From: an uncultured bacterium
Lineage (GTDB): Bacteria; Cyanobacteriota; Vampirovibrionia; Gastranaerophilales; Gastranaerophilaceae
DNA length: 64,000 nucleotides
NCBI GenBank assembly: GCA_902464375.1
Contig: CABQIM010000001.1
Span: 3,181-67,180, forward strand
Direction of reading: 5' to 3'
Below, in pieces: positions 52,298 through 60,858 of the stretch (position 1 is the first letter of the stretch; every line of letters begins with the position of its first letter). The notes under the pieces are model-generated. The model worked only from the letters and a program-made list of their open reading frames with translations, searched no databases and was not told the origin of the DNA. The translations under genes were made by a program, and so were the position numbers.

Positions 52298-53533
52298 ATG
52301 AAAAAGTCGGGATGGGTTAAGTTTACACTAATATTATTAGGAGCACTATTTTATTTTGTTGCGAATTTTCAAAGAATAGCAATTCCTGGGGCAGTTTTTG
52401 ATGTCTTACAACAGGAATTATCCGTAACTGCTCCATATATAACTGCGTTTGGCGCAATATTTATGTATATTTATGCGTTCAACCAGCTTGTAATAGGAGT
52501 TCTGGTTGATAGATTCGGTGGCTTAAGAGTAATGTTCGCAGGCGGCGCTATCCTTGGACTCGGTGCATTGTTATTTCCGATTTCATCAAATTTACCTTTG
52601 ATGTATTTTTCAAGAGTCCTTGTAGGACTTGGTGGTAGTACTTTTTACCTAAGTTTGATTAGAGAATTAAGAGAATTTTTCTCAGATAAAAACTTTGGGA
52701 TTGCGATTTCCGTAATGCTTTGTATCGGTTATTGCGGTGGCATTGCCGCAAATGCACCATTCGTATTTATGATGCAATATATTAACTGGAAAGAAATTCT
52801 ACTTGTAATAGGCGGTATTGTTGCAGCTGGAGTATTATTATTCGCACTTCTTTCGACAAAAATTAAATTTCCAGAAATTAACGAAAATGTAAAATTAAGA
52901 ACATTACCATTCCGATTAGTTTTGCATAAAAAACACAACAGAAATTTATTCAGTTTTGCTTGCTGCAATTTCGGAATATCATACGCTATTCAAGCTATAA
53001 TCGGGAAAAAGTTTTTAGAAGATTTTTGTATGATGGCACCTTCAAAAGCTTCTGTTGTTCTATCTATAATGGCAGTCATCGCTGCGATTTTTAATATAAT
53101 TAACGCTTCTTTCTGCAAAATGTGCCACAACCATAGAGTTATGTTTTTAAAAAATGCTTCTGTTATAACATTTATAAGCTTATTAATAATATGTTTATGT
53201 TTGATATTTAATATACGAACCGGATACATTGCCCTTATATTCTTTGTTCTAGCTGGAAATGCAAGTCTAACATCTCTTTTAGTACCGGTTCTGCACCTTA
53301 CAAATAGGAAAATGGTATCCGGTACGGCAGTTAGCATTATGAACTTCTGTTTCTTTATGATGGTGGGTTTTTTAGGCACTGCAATGGGATTTTTGCTAAA
53401 CTTATTTACTCCGGAAAAAGTCGGCAATGTAATTGTTTACTCAAACAAATCATACTTAGCAGTATTCGGAATGTTTTTCTTGATAAGCGTATTTGAATTA
53501 TACAAGGCAAGAAAACTTTCCAACAAATATTAG
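52298..53533 (+). CDS. MFS permease
   Basis: 411 residues from the ATG at 52298 (ATG 52292 is too close to the -10 box). Twelve membrane segments; the loop between helices 2 and 3 reads GVLVDRFGGLRVMFAGG (MFS motif GxLxDRxGxR), and RVLVGLGGSTFYLSLIRELREFF follows in helix 4-5. The substrate is not predictable. Its last four bases overlap the end of the convergent coaE gene, so the two transcripts must read into each other. Confidence 0.92.
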   Translation: MKKSGWVKFTLILLGALFYFVANFQRIAIPGAVFDVLQQELSVTAPYITAFGAIFMYIYAFNQLVIGVLVDRFGGLRVMFAGGAILGLGALLFPISSNLPLMYFSRVLVGLGGSTFYLSLIRELREFFSDKNFGIAISVMLCIGYCGGIAANAPFVFMMQYINWKEILLVIGGIVAAGVLLFALLSTKIKFPEINENVKLRTLPFRLVLHKKHNRNLFSFACCNFGISYAIQAIIGKKFLEDFCMMAPSKASVVLSIMAVIAAIFNIINASFCKMCHNHRVMFLKNASVITFISLLIICLCLIFNIRTGYIALIFFVLAGNASLTSLLVPVLHLTNRKMVSGTAVSIMNFCFFMMVGFLGTAMGFLLNLFTPEKVGNVIVYSNKSYLAVFGMFFLISVFELYKARKLSNKY

Positions 53534-54084
53534 CCCAAATTTTTTATAAGTTCTAAAACTTGTGCTTTTAAATCTTCTTTTGAAGAATTGTTATTTAAAA
53601 CAAAGTCGGATTTTTTAATTTTATCTTCTTGTGGAAGTTGAGAGTCCATGCGTTTTTTGGCATACTCTTCTGTATAATTATTTCTTTTTATAAGACGTTG
53701 AAGCCTTAAATTATCGTCACATTGAACAAAAACAATTTTGTCAAACAAAGTTTCAAAACCTGTTTCAAAAAGAAGCGGAATAGATATAAAAATAATATTT
53801 TTGTTTGATGAAGGTGCTATAAGCCCCGCAATATTTTTCTCTGTTTCAATTCCATTAAACACATTAATAATTTCTTGCTTGACTTTGGGGTGTATAAATT
53901 CCTCTAACTCTTTTAAAGCCTTCGGGTTTGAAAATACTTTTTCACCAAGAGCTTTTCTATCGACGTTTCCAAGAATAGCATGAGCAATTTTATCAACATC
54001 ATATACAGGATAAAATTGTGAAACGATTTTTTCTACTTCAGACTTTCCTGACGCAATATTACCCGTTATCGCAACTTTTAGCAT
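53530..54084 (-). CDS. coaE: Dephospho-CoA kinase
   Basis: 184 residues; last step of coenzyme A synthesis. P-loop GNIASGKS (about 8-15), the DVDKIAH segment for substrate binding, FIHPKVKQE, the DIPLLFE-type motif as ISIPLLFETG, and the C-terminal RLIKRNNYTEEYAKKRMDSQ lid. Complete. The 5' end overlaps rluB by 26 bp and the 3' end overlaps the convergent MFS gene by 4 bp. Confidence 0.95.
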   Translation of the reverse strand: MLKVAITGNIASGKSEVEKIVSQFYPVYDVDKIAHAILGNVDRKALGEKVFSNPKALKELEEFIHPKVKQEIINVFNGIETEKNIAGLIAPSSNKNIIFISIPLLFETGFETLFDKIVFVQCDDNLRLQRLIKRNNYTEEYAKKRMDSQLPQEDKIKKSDFVLNNNSSKEDLKAQVLELIKNLG

Positions 54085-54820
54085 ATTCCCTCTTGATTTT
54101 TGCGATATAGGCTTTTAATTCTTTAACTTGTTTTGGTTTAATAGCCTTAACTTCGCCACGCTTTAAACCTTCAATTGTTAAAGTTGCATGTTGAATTCTT
54201 TTTAAGCTTTCTACTTCAAATCCAAGTTTAGCAAACATTTTACGGATTTGTCTGTTAATACCTTGATATAATACTACTTGAATCTCAGAAGATTTAGAAG
54301 TTATTTCTATTGGTAAAGTTTCAGCATAAGCGGTTTTCTTTTCGCCGGAATCTGTCTCAATTACAATACCATTGACCATTTTTTCAGCATCTTCAGGAGT
54401 GAATTTGCCATTAATGTGAACAAGGTAAACTTTTGGAACTTTGATAGACGGATGCGTCATTTCATTAATAAACTCACCATCATTAGTCAAAATAATTAAT
54501 CCGGTAGACTCTTTATCCAATCTGCCAACAGGTTTTAGGTGCCTTAATTCTTGTGGAATAATATCATAAATAGTTTTTCTGTTTTTTTCATCAGAGGCTG
54601 TCGTAATATAGCCTGCCGGTTTATAAAATTTGTAATATTCCAACTTCTGTGGTTTTACAAGCTTATTGTCAACATAGACTTTGTCTTTTTCACGCACATG
54701 AAAACCCAATTGGTCAATGACTTTGTCATTAACTCGAACTCGACCTTCCAGAATAATTTCATCAGCTTTTCTTCTGGAGCAAATCCCAGCAGAAGCTAAA
54801 TATTTATTTAACCTTGGCAT
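54059..54820 (-). CDS. 23S rRNA pseudouridine synthase, RluB/RsuA family
   Basis: 253 residues. N-terminal S4 RNA-binding domain (MPRLNKYLASAGICSRRKADEI...VRVNDKVI), then the RsuA/RluB/E/F catalytic domain with GRLDKESTGLIILTNDGEF containing the active-site Asp, and VLYQGINRQIRKMFAKLG. It modifies one uridine in rRNA, most likely RluB-type in 23S. It overlaps the thioesterase gene upstream (13 bp) and coaE downstream, so the three genes form one operon. Confidence 0.94.
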   Translation of the reverse strand: MPRLNKYLASAGICSRRKADEIILEGRVRVNDKVIDQLGFHVREKDKVYVDNKLVKPQKLEYYKFYKPAGYITTASDEKNRKTIYDIIPQELRHLKPVGRLDKESTGLIILTNDGEFINEMTHPSIKVPKVYLVHINGKFTPEDAEKMVNGIVIETDSGEKKTAYAETLPIEITSKSSEIQVVLYQGINRQIRKMFAKLGFEVESLKRIQHATLTIEGLKRGEVKAIKPKQVKELKAYIAKIKREYAKSCDNG

Positions 54821-55224
54821 ACTTCAACCTTATTAAATGCATTAACAATTGCTTCCGGTAATTTTCTGTAAATTGAACCGTCATTATGGATTGCAACTAC
54901 TTCAAATTCTGCTTTAATAAACAATTTACCATCAGCTTTGTTACGGATAATTTGTTCAAATGTTACACGAATTGGAGAAATTTCTTTAATAGAAGTTTCT
55001 ATAATTACAACATCGTTTAACCTAGCAGAAGCCTTGTAACGCACATTCATATTAGTAACAGGCATTGCAATATCTTGTGCTTCTAAATTGATTAAGTTTA
55101 GTCCTGCTTCTTCGCACAACTCAACTCTGCCCATTTCCATCCATCTAAGGTAGGAACCATGCCAGACTACACCATAAGCATCTGTGTCTGAATAATAAAC
55201 TTTTTGTTCTAATATATTTTTCAT
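54808..55224 (-). CDS. YbgC/FcbC-like acyl-CoA thioesterase
   Basis: 138 residues, hot-dog fold. The active-site motif is YYSDTDAYGVVWHGSYLRW (Asp in the DTDxxGVVxH signature), followed by MGRVELCEEAG and the strand RVTFEQIIR. These enzymes hydrolyse short or branched acyl-CoAs; YbgC members are linked to the Tol-Pal envelope system but no tol genes are adjacent. First gene of the operon with rluB and coaE. Its ATG is six bases after a TATAAT on the minus strand, without SD. Confidence 0.92.
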   Translation of the reverse strand: MKNILEQKVYYSDTDAYGVVWHGSYLRWMEMGRVELCEEAGLNLINLEAQDIAMPVTNMNVRYKASARLNDVVIIETSIKEISPIRVTFEQIIRNKADGKLFIKAEFEVVAIHNDGSIYRKLPEAIVNAFNKVEVCQG

Positions 55225-55230
55225 ACGGTT

Positions 55231-55236
55231 ATTATA
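55231..55236 (-). promoter_or_regulatory. -10 box TATAAT of the thioesterase-rluB-coaE operon
   Basis: On the minus strand TATAAT is followed by AACCGT and then the ATG at 55224: six bases, so the mRNA is expected to begin at or next to the start codon. Confidence 0.65.
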
Positions 55237-55285
55237 TCATGATATAATTAATTTTGTAACAATTATAAAAATAATGACAACAAAA

Positions 55286-55380
55286 ATTCCTCCCTTATTA
55301 GAGAGGTTAGATGGGTTTCATCCCGTAGGGAAAATATAAATTAATACCCATCCCAGCCTTCCCTAATAAGGGAAGGAGCA
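55286..55380. repeat. Palindromic intergenic repeat (cttccctaataagggaag type)
   Basis: Contains cctcccttattagagagg at the left and ccttccctaataagggaagg at the right; both are self-complementary, and the two parts also mirror each other (agatgggtttcatccc; taatacccatcccag). A single hairpin of the same type, ccttccctaaaaagggaagg, lies at 58779-58798. Confidence 0.75.
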
Positions 55381-55416
55381 TCCCCTATTCCATGTATAAA
55401 GTAAGGAGAACTTTTT

Positions 55417-55800
55417 ATGAAATTTTTACACACAATGGTTAGAGTTAAGGACATTGAAAAATCCTTAAAATTTTACACAGAAGTTTTGAACATGAAACTT
55501 GACCACAAAAAGAGATTAGAAGATTGCTGGTTATATTTCTTATCAGATGAAGAAAATACTTGCCAAATCGAATTAACTTACAATGATGAAACACCTAGTG
55601 ATGGTTATGAATTAGGTTCAGGTTTCGGTCATTTTGCTTTTTCAGTGGACTCTTTATCAGAATTTACAAAAAAAATCGAAAAACTCGGCTATGAATATCT
55701 TTATGAACCATTTGATTTAAACGGCAAAGGTTCAATGATTGCATTTATTAAAGATCCTGACGGTTATGAGATAGAACTGATTGAAAAGGTGCAGTGGTAG
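55417..55800 (+). CDS. gloA: Lactoylglutathione lyase (glyoxalase I)
   Basis: 127 residues, VOC fold. The two halves are visible: MKFLHTMVRVKDIEKSLKFYTEVLNM with the first metal His, QIELTYN with the first metal Glu, SGFGHFAFSVDSL with the second His, and DPDGYEIELIEK with the second Glu; all four metal ligands are present. It converts the methylglyoxal-thiol adduct to the D-lactoyl thioester. AAGGAG stands about nine bases upstream. Followed by a bidirectional terminator. Confidence 0.94.
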   Translation: MKFLHTMVRVKDIEKSLKFYTEVLNMKLDHKKRLEDCWLYFLSDEENTCQIELTYNDETPSDGYELGSGFGHFAFSVDSLSEFTKKIEKLGYEYLYEPFDLNGKGSMIAFIKDPDGYEIELIEKVQW

Positions 55801-55805
55801 AATTA

Positions 55806-55846
55806 ATAAAACGGTGTAAATCAAAATTCGACTTACACCGTTTTTT
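55806..55846. terminator. Bidirectional terminator between gloA and the 130-residue protein gene
   Basis: Stem aaaacggtgtaa (55808-55819) with ttacaccgtttt (55833-55844), A-rich to the left and T run to the right; it lies between the two stop codons. Confidence 0.9.
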
Positions 55847-56237
55847 AAGTTAAGTAATCTAATATTGCTCCGCCAATTTCTTCGTTCGGGTCAAATCTAC
55901 AATCTTTTGGCGGATTAATTGCATTTTGTATAAGCATTACCCATAATGGACCAAAAGCATCCGGAATTCTAGTCTTTCTATAAATACCTGCCAAGTATGT
56001 TTGAATATTAGGCGATTTCGTCTGATTATATTTTGATAGAGCGGGATATAACTCATCAATTCCATGCTCGCCCTCATCTAATTTCAGATTAAGAATATAC
56101 ATATCTTCCAAAACTTCATCTTCTGTTTTAGCCTGTTCAAGCGACAACTTGATTTCATCTAAGCTTTTTGTCTTAGAAGTTATCATTGGATTAAATACGC
56201 AATAATTTCTATATTGATTTGGATACGATACACTCAT
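55845..56237 (-). CDS. Unknown protein in the sigma factor/prepilin peptidase operon
   Basis: 130 residues, soluble, acidic, helical (SLDEIKLSLEQAKTEDEVLE; then a segment with YPALSKYNQTKSPNIQTYLA), without signal peptide or cysteine cluster. No family recognised. Its start is 8 bp downstream of the prepilin peptidase stop, so it is probably the third gene of that operon. A TATAAT six bases before the ATG on the minus strand could also give it an own leaderless transcript. Confidence 0.75.
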   Translation of the reverse strand: MSVSYPNQYRNYCVFNPMITSKTKSLDEIKLSLEQAKTEDEVLEDMYILNLKLDEGEHGIDELYPALSKYNQTKSPNIQTYLAGIYRKTRIPDAFGPLWVMLIQNAINPPKDCRFDPNEEIGGAILDYLT

Positions 56238-56244
56238 AGACTAA

Positions 56245-57147
56245 TTATATACAAAAGAATAAAAAGTATAAAGCACCTGCTGTTAAAGCCGGAACATAAG
56301 GCAAATAGTTTCTATTCTCAACTTGTCCAATACTTTTTAAAATTGATATTACAAGGCATAAACCGGTAATAAATAAAGCTGCAAAAGAATAGTAATTTTG
56401 CCAAAGAGTTTGATATACTAAAATTGACAATATAAACAAAATACCTGCTATACAAGTAAATTTGTTATTTTGCTTATATTGATTAAAGAAAAATACCGGC
56501 AAAATAAATATCATAGATGCAATCAAACTAAAAGCCAGAACAAGCAGTACACTTTTACCAAAAATTGCACCCAAAGCGGCTGCGACGTACGTATCAGCTT
56601 CACCCATTGCTCTTGTTTTTGCAAATAGATATCCGCTGCGAGCAACAATTTCTAAGATAAGAGCTGATACAACAAGTCCGATTACAGAATACATCAAACC
56701 AAATTTTCCACCAACAAGAAAATTATATATTATTCCACTTATTCCCATTGCAATAGCCAAATTGCAATCAACAAGTTTTTCTTTTATATCAGTTCCTGTC
56801 ATTATAATAAGACAAGATATCCAGAACAGCACAAATATAGCAGTTATACTGACACCAAACTTAACAAAAGTTGCTCCAAATAGCAACATTGTAAGTAATT
56901 CTACTATTGGATATTGGATACTGATTTTTTCTTTACAAAAATAACATTTACCACATAGCAAAATATATGATAATACCGGAATATTATGCCAAAATAAAAG
57001 CTTATTTCCACATTTTGGGCATTTTGAAGGCGGAAAAACAATGCTTTCATTTGATAATGTGCGTAAAATTACAACATTAAAAAAACTTCCTAAGCAAAGC
57101 CCTATTATACAAATCCAAAATAAAAAATAATGATATGTATCAATCAT
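56245..57147 (-). CDS. Prepilin peptidase (type IV leader peptidase, A24A)
   Basis: 300 residues with about eight membrane helices. The N-terminal methylase-type domain starts with LGSFFNVVILRTL and has the zinc motif CPKC...CGKC..C (about 38-72). The two catalytic Asp are in TGTDIKEKLVD (about 120) and in MGEADTYVAAALGA (about 180), the latter a variant of GxGD with Ala-Asp. It cleaves and methylates type IV prepilins or pseudopilins at the inner membrane. The gene overlaps the sigma factor gene by 8 bp, which implies joint expression. Confidence 0.92.
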   Translation of the reverse strand: MIDTYHYFLFWICIIGLCLGSFFNVVILRTLSNESIVFPPSKCPKCGNKLLFWHNIPVLSYILLCGKCYFCKEKISIQYPIVELLTMLLFGATFVKFGVSITAIFVLFWISCLIIMTGTDIKEKLVDCNLAIAMGISGIIYNFLVGGKFGLMYSVIGLVVSALILEIVARSGYLFAKTRAMGEADTYVAAALGAIFGKSVLLVLAFSLIASMIFILPVFFFNQYKQNNKFTCIAGILFILSILVYQTLWQNYYSFAALFITGLCLVISILKSIGQVENRNYLPYVPALTAGALYFLFFCI

Positions 57148-57982
57148 TTGAACTTATACCCTTGTATTCTCTACCAGTAGGAATTGTATCTGTTTTATCT
57201 GCTATCATATGATATAAAAGACTAAATGCCTTTTTCATTCTTCTTGATATCTGCATTTGTGTATAATTCAATTTTTGTGCAATCTCTTTTTGTGACATAT
57301 CTTCATAATAATACATCTTAACAAGTTTTTTACTTTCAGGCGGAAGTTTTTCTATAACATCTTTTAGAATAATTTTCATATCTTCTAAATCGCGAGTTTC
57401 TTTATAGTCACTGCTTGCAATAACCTCTTCATACCCTAAATTATCGTCACTGGAATTATACATATCATCTAATGATATAACCGATTTTCTTCTATCAGCT
57501 TGCATAACATCATTTACGGCACTAGATGATACATTTAGAGCTTCTGCTACATCATCATTGGTTAATTCATTCAACTCATCCAGAGTCAAAGTTTTGGTAA
57601 AATTGTTTATACGAATTGATAGCTCCTGAATATGTCTTGGAACTCTTATCGTATTTAATTTATCACGCAAATAATGTTTAATCTCTCCGATAATTAAATA
57701 GCCGGCATAAATTTTAAAATTGTCATTTACATCGTTTGAATAACTATCAATAGCCTTCAATAAACCAATTGAACCTGCTTGCACCAAATCCTCAATAGGG
57801 TCATAAGAACGTCTTGCAATCGTTCTTGCAATTTTTTTAATAATAGGCAACATGCGAGAAACAATAAGTGTTTTAGCCTTAGCCTTTTTGTACTTATTGT
57901 CAGTAGTTTTGTAATCATTAAGCCATTCACTTACCAGCTCGTAAGTATTTTCACTATTATTTTTTGCCTGCTCTGTCATCAT
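57140..57982 (-). CDS. Sigma-70 family alternative sigma factor (SigB/SigF/FliA-like)
   Basis: 280 residues from the ATG at 57982. Region 2 reads DPIEDLVQAGSIGLLKAIDSY and IKHYLRDKLNTIRVPRHIQE; region 3 has LTNDDVAEALNVS; region 4 has LPPESKKLVKMYYYEDMSQKEIAQKLNYTQMQISRRMKKA. There is no region 1.1, so it is a group 3 factor like cyanobacterial SigF or Bacillus SigB/SigF. In cyanobacteria SigF drives pilus genes; the overlap with a prepilin peptidase gene suggests the same here, as inference. No anti-sigma factor is adjacent. Confidence 0.93.
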   Translation of the reverse strand: MMTEQAKNNSENTYELVSEWLNDYKTTDNKYKKAKAKTLIVSRMLPIIKKIARTIARRSYDPIEDLVQAGSIGLLKAIDSYSNDVNDNFKIYAGYLIIGEIKHYLRDKLNTIRVPRHIQELSIRINNFTKTLTLDELNELTNDDVAEALNVSSSAVNDVMQADRRKSVISLDDMYNSSDDNLGYEEVIASSDYKETRDLEDMKIILKDVIEKLPPESKKLVKMYYYEDMSQKEIAQKLNYTQMQISRRMKKAFSLLYHMIADKTDTIPTGREYKGISSND

Positions 57983-57988
57983 AAAAGT

Positions 57989-58017
57989 ATAATAACACGA
58001 CAAAAATTCATTATCAA
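57989..58017 (-). promoter_or_regulatory. Promoter of the sigma factor operon, leaderless type
   Basis: On the minus strand TTGATA (58012-58017), 17-bp spacer, TATTAT (57989-57994), then six bases to the ATG at 57982. No Shine-Dalgarno. Confidence 0.75.
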
Positions 58018-58018
58018 T

Positions 58019-58750
58019 TTATAGATAGAAAATTAGGTTAATAATAAAATCCGCGAGAAGCATATAAACCGTTGACAATACGGCAGCCTTAGTTGTAGAT
58101 TCTCCAACATCCTTTGCGCCTCCATGCGTTTCATAGCCCTGTGTTGCACAAACTAAAGCGATTAGAATTCCAAAAATAAATGCTTTTAATAAGCTTATAT
58201 AAATATCCTTCGTACTCAACCAAAGCCAAACGGAAGTTATATATCTTGCAGGATGAAGATGGATGGTTGCATTTGAAACAATCAAACCGCCGGTAATACC
58301 GACCAATTCTGCAATTATTACAACCATTGGTACAGTAATCGCTGCAGCCAAAATTCTTGGTGCGAAATAATAACCGACAGGATCAACTTTCAAAGTTTTT
58401 ATAGCATCGACTTGAGAAGTTACCTGCATATTAGCGATTTCAGCAGATATAGCAGTACCAGCTCTAGCTCCAATTGCCAACGCTACAAACCCCGGTGCAA
58501 TTTCTCTTATCATAACTACCGCAATTGAACCCCCAACATAAGCTTCTGCTCCGGACATCAAAAACTGCTTAGAAACTTGAATTGCAATGACTGCAGCAGA
58601 TACAAAAGTTATTACAAGAGATATCATTAAAGAATCATAGCTAATTGCAGCCGCTTGAGAAAATATATGGCACAGTCTGGAACGACCTGATACAAGGTAC
58701 AGGATACTTCTATACAAGTTTTCCATACATTTTCCGAAAAAATTTATCAT
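58019..58750 (-). CDS. MlaE-family phospholipid ABC transporter permease
   Basis: 243 residues with five or six membrane helices. The MlaE signature is present: VREIAPGF-type MIREIAPGFVALAIGARAGTAISAEI, then MQVTSQVDAIKTLKVDPVGYYFAPR and the C-terminal GVGESTTKAAV-like segment. MlaE works with an ATPase (MlaF) and an MCE protein (MlaD) in lipid transport between the membranes; neither is adjacent here. AGAGGAA lies seven bases before the ATG. The stop overlaps the promoter region of the sigma operon. Confidence 0.93.
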   Translation of the reverse strand: MINFFGKCMENLYRSILYLVSGRSRLCHIFSQAAAISYDSLMISLVITFVSAAVIAIQVSKQFLMSGAEAYVGGSIAVVMIREIAPGFVALAIGARAGTAISAEIANMQVTSQVDAIKTLKVDPVGYYFAPRILAAAITVPMVVIIAELVGITGGLIVSNATIHLHPARYITSVWLWLSTKDIYISLLKAFIFGILIALVCATQGYETHGGAKDVGESTTKAAVLSTVYMLLADFIINLIFYL

Positions 58751-58944
58751 GACATTCCTCTAATAATTACTAGTTCCAACCTTCCCTAAAAAGGGAAGGA
58801 GTTCGCTTACCCCTCACATTACTATCTGCTTATTCAATTATACTACACAAATTTTCATTCTGTTTATCTTTACATTTTGTAAAAAACAAGCAATTTTTTC
58901 TTTGTTAATGTTTTTATATAAGTATAGTGTGGAGGCGCAGTAGT

Positions 58945-59619
58945 ATGTTTGAAGTTAACAATGGCGTAGCAAAAATTAATGGTGCAAAAGGTAAATATGA
59001 TAACAAAGTTTCAGACCCTTCCGTCAAGTATGGAAGAAACGCTGTAGAGAATTATTATACTTATTTAGAGCAGCCACTTGTTGCTGATAAAATGACAACA
59101 GCACCGATTTTAGATTTTGGCTTAAACCCTGATGCGACTGACAAGAATGTAGATAAACTTGATAAGTTTTTGAAAGAGAATGATGAATATTTGAGTGCTC
59201 TTCCACCATTGAAGTATGAATATCGCTATATGCCACAATTGCAAAAAGGGCAAGTTGATACAAAGGCAGTTTTGGGGGCTGCTTACGAAGAAATGGGCAA
59301 AACGAAAGAATTATCAGTAAATGAACTGGACTATCGTTTTGCGCCTGATAATAATTTTACGTCTAAAGCTTTAGACTTAAATAACGATGGAAAAGTGGAT
59401 ATTGCGGAATACGGTTCCAGTATTTTAGCCGCTGATATGTTAAGCAAGTCCGACACTCCGGACACTAAAAATATCGATGGTACAATTGATAAACGTGGTT
59501 TTGATGCAGTTTTAGCCTACACACAAAAGAGCAAAGCAGAAGCAGCCGCAAAATTATATTCAAATATCTATAATACATACAATTTAGGCGAAGCTAAAAA
59601 AGATTTTAAAGCTGAGTAG
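58945..59619 (+). CDS. EF-hand protein of unknown function
   Basis: 224 residues from the ATG at 58945 (GGAGG at about 58931-58935). No signal peptide or membrane segment. The C-terminal third has a canonical EF-hand loop, DLNNDGKVDIAE (calcium ligands Asp, Asn, Asp, Lys backbone, Asp, Glu12), and about 40 residues later a second, degenerate one, DTKNIDGTIDKRGFDAVL. A calcium-binding role is likely. Residues 1-110 are of unknown fold. It is followed by two lipoprotein genes, probably in the same unit. Homology to known calcium sensors is limited to the loops. Confidence 0.83.
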   Translation: MFEVNNGVAKINGAKGKYDNKVSDPSVKYGRNAVENYYTYLEQPLVADKMTTAPILDFGLNPDATDKNVDKLDKFLKENDEYLSALPPLKYEYRYMPQLQKGQVDTKAVLGAAYEEMGKTKELSVNELDYRFAPDNNFTSKALDLNNDGKVDIAEYGSSILAADMLSKSDTPDTKNIDGTIDKRGFDAVLAYTQKSKAEAAAKLYSNIYNTYNLGEAKKDFKAE

Positions 59620-59674
59620 CAAAAATTATTTTTAGAGGTTTTTAAGATTACATAGAGAGTATAAGGAGATAAAT

Positions 59675-60235
59675 ATGAACGTACAAAGAGTATTAGGAAC
59701 CGGTATTGTTGGCAGTGCAGTTGCATTATCAACTTTAGCATTGAGCGGATGCGATAAAAAGTCTTCTTCTAAAGAAAACAATATCGCAGCAAAAGAACTT
59801 GTAAGCACTGATAGTATCGATTTAACAAAGCCAAATTTACCTGTTATCGGAAAAGAATATATCCAATACAGAGGACTTGATGGCAAAGCCCACAAAGTAG
59901 TAAATACAGACAACACAGCAGCTTTATACAACGCAATTGCAAAAATGTCTACAAAAGAAGAGCCGGATATTTTAGACCCTGAAGCTTTTTATGTAGAAGT
60001 ACAAAAAGAGATTCAAAAAGCTCCTGACAATTGGAACTATTATGGAGATATCTCAGAATCTATGGATAAACATAGACTTTCTTCATACTTTGATAAGCTT
60101 TATAACAGATTTGCAGCTTTCGAAAGTGAAGAAGGTTCTAATATTACAGTTAGAGAATACACAATGATGATGGACGCTTTTTCTAAGACTTCTAATAAAA
60201 ATTCTAAAGCTCCGGATAGCGAACATATTCAATAA
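59675..60235 (+). CDS. Lipoprotein of unknown function (paralogue A)
   Basis: 186 residues with a lipoprotein signal peptide and lipobox LALSGC (Cys at about 27). The mature part shares with the next gene DSID.TKPNLP, a LYxxIxKMST segment, an EEFYVEVQKE-like helix and a C-terminal ITVREYTMMMDAFS; it is therefore one of two tandem paralogues. No known domain. AAGGAGA upstream of the ATG, no terminator before the next gene. Located probably at the outer face of a membrane. Confidence 0.83.
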   Translation: MNVQRVLGTGIVGSAVALSTLALSGCDKKSSSKENNIAAKELVSTDSIDLTKPNLPVIGKEYIQYRGLDGKAHKVVNTDNTAALYNAIAKMSTKEEPDILDPEAFYVEVQKEIQKAPDNWNYYGDISESMDKHRLSSYFDKLYNRFAAFESEEGSNITVREYTMMMDAFSKTSNKNSKAPDSEHIQ

Positions 60236-60244
60236 GGGACTGTA

Positions 60245-60775
60245 ATGAATATTTCTAAAATAATTGGACCAAAGACAGCACTTAGTGCTGTTATAGTATC
60301 GACGTTAGCGATAAACAGTTGTAATAAATCTATATCTAAAGAAAATAATACACAAACGAATGTTGTTGACAAATTTGATAGTATAGATACAACAAAACCA
60401 AATTTGCCGCTAATAGATGGCAATAAAATATCTTATAAAAGGCTCAATGGAGAAAATGTTACATTAAAAATTGAATCTTATCCTTCGCTAAAAAACATAG
60501 CAGCAGCTTCTCTTTATAAGACCATATCAAAAATGTCTACGCAGCAGCAACCTAATATAGAAGATGTAGAAGAATTTTATGTAGAATTTGAGAAAAACAA
60601 TGATAAATCTAACGGTATAAATGAAGCCAGATTACCACAAATACAAGCTTCTATGATGTTTGATAATTTATTTAGATTATTTACTGCTCCGGATAGTGAT
60701 AGGGGAAAAACTATAACAGTAAAAGAATATACTCAAATGATGGATGCTTGGAGTTCTTTTAGCACAAAAGAATAA
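60245..60775 (+). CDS. Lipoprotein of unknown function (paralogue B)
   Basis: 176 residues, lipobox LAINSC (Cys at about 25). It is a diverged tandem duplicate of the preceding lipoprotein: common elements are DSIDTTKPNLPLI, SLYKTISKMST, EEFYVEFEKN and ITVKEYTQMMDAWS. Starts 9 bp after the previous stop. The pair follows an EF-hand protein; a common calcium-related or surface function is possible but unproven. A terminator is 33 bp downstream. Confidence 0.82.
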   Translation: MNISKIIGPKTALSAVIVSTLAINSCNKSISKENNTQTNVVDKFDSIDTTKPNLPLIDGNKISYKRLNGENVTLKIESYPSLKNIAAASLYKTISKMSTQQQPNIEDVEEFYVEFEKNNDKSNGINEARLPQIQASMMFDNLFRLFTAPDSDRGKTITVKEYTQMMDAWSSFSTKE

Positions 60776-60807
60776 ACTGCATTTGATTTACTTAAAATTA
60801 TTTTTAT

Positions 60808-60850
60808 AACAGGTAGTTTAAATTATACTTTTAAACTACCTGTTTTTATT
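60808..60850. terminator. Bidirectional terminator between the lipoprotein unit and mutS2
   Basis: Stem aacaggtagttta(a) with ttaaactacctgtt (60831-60844), followed by TTTATT; A-rich on the other side. Confidence 0.88.
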
Positions 60851-60858
60851 ACAATATT

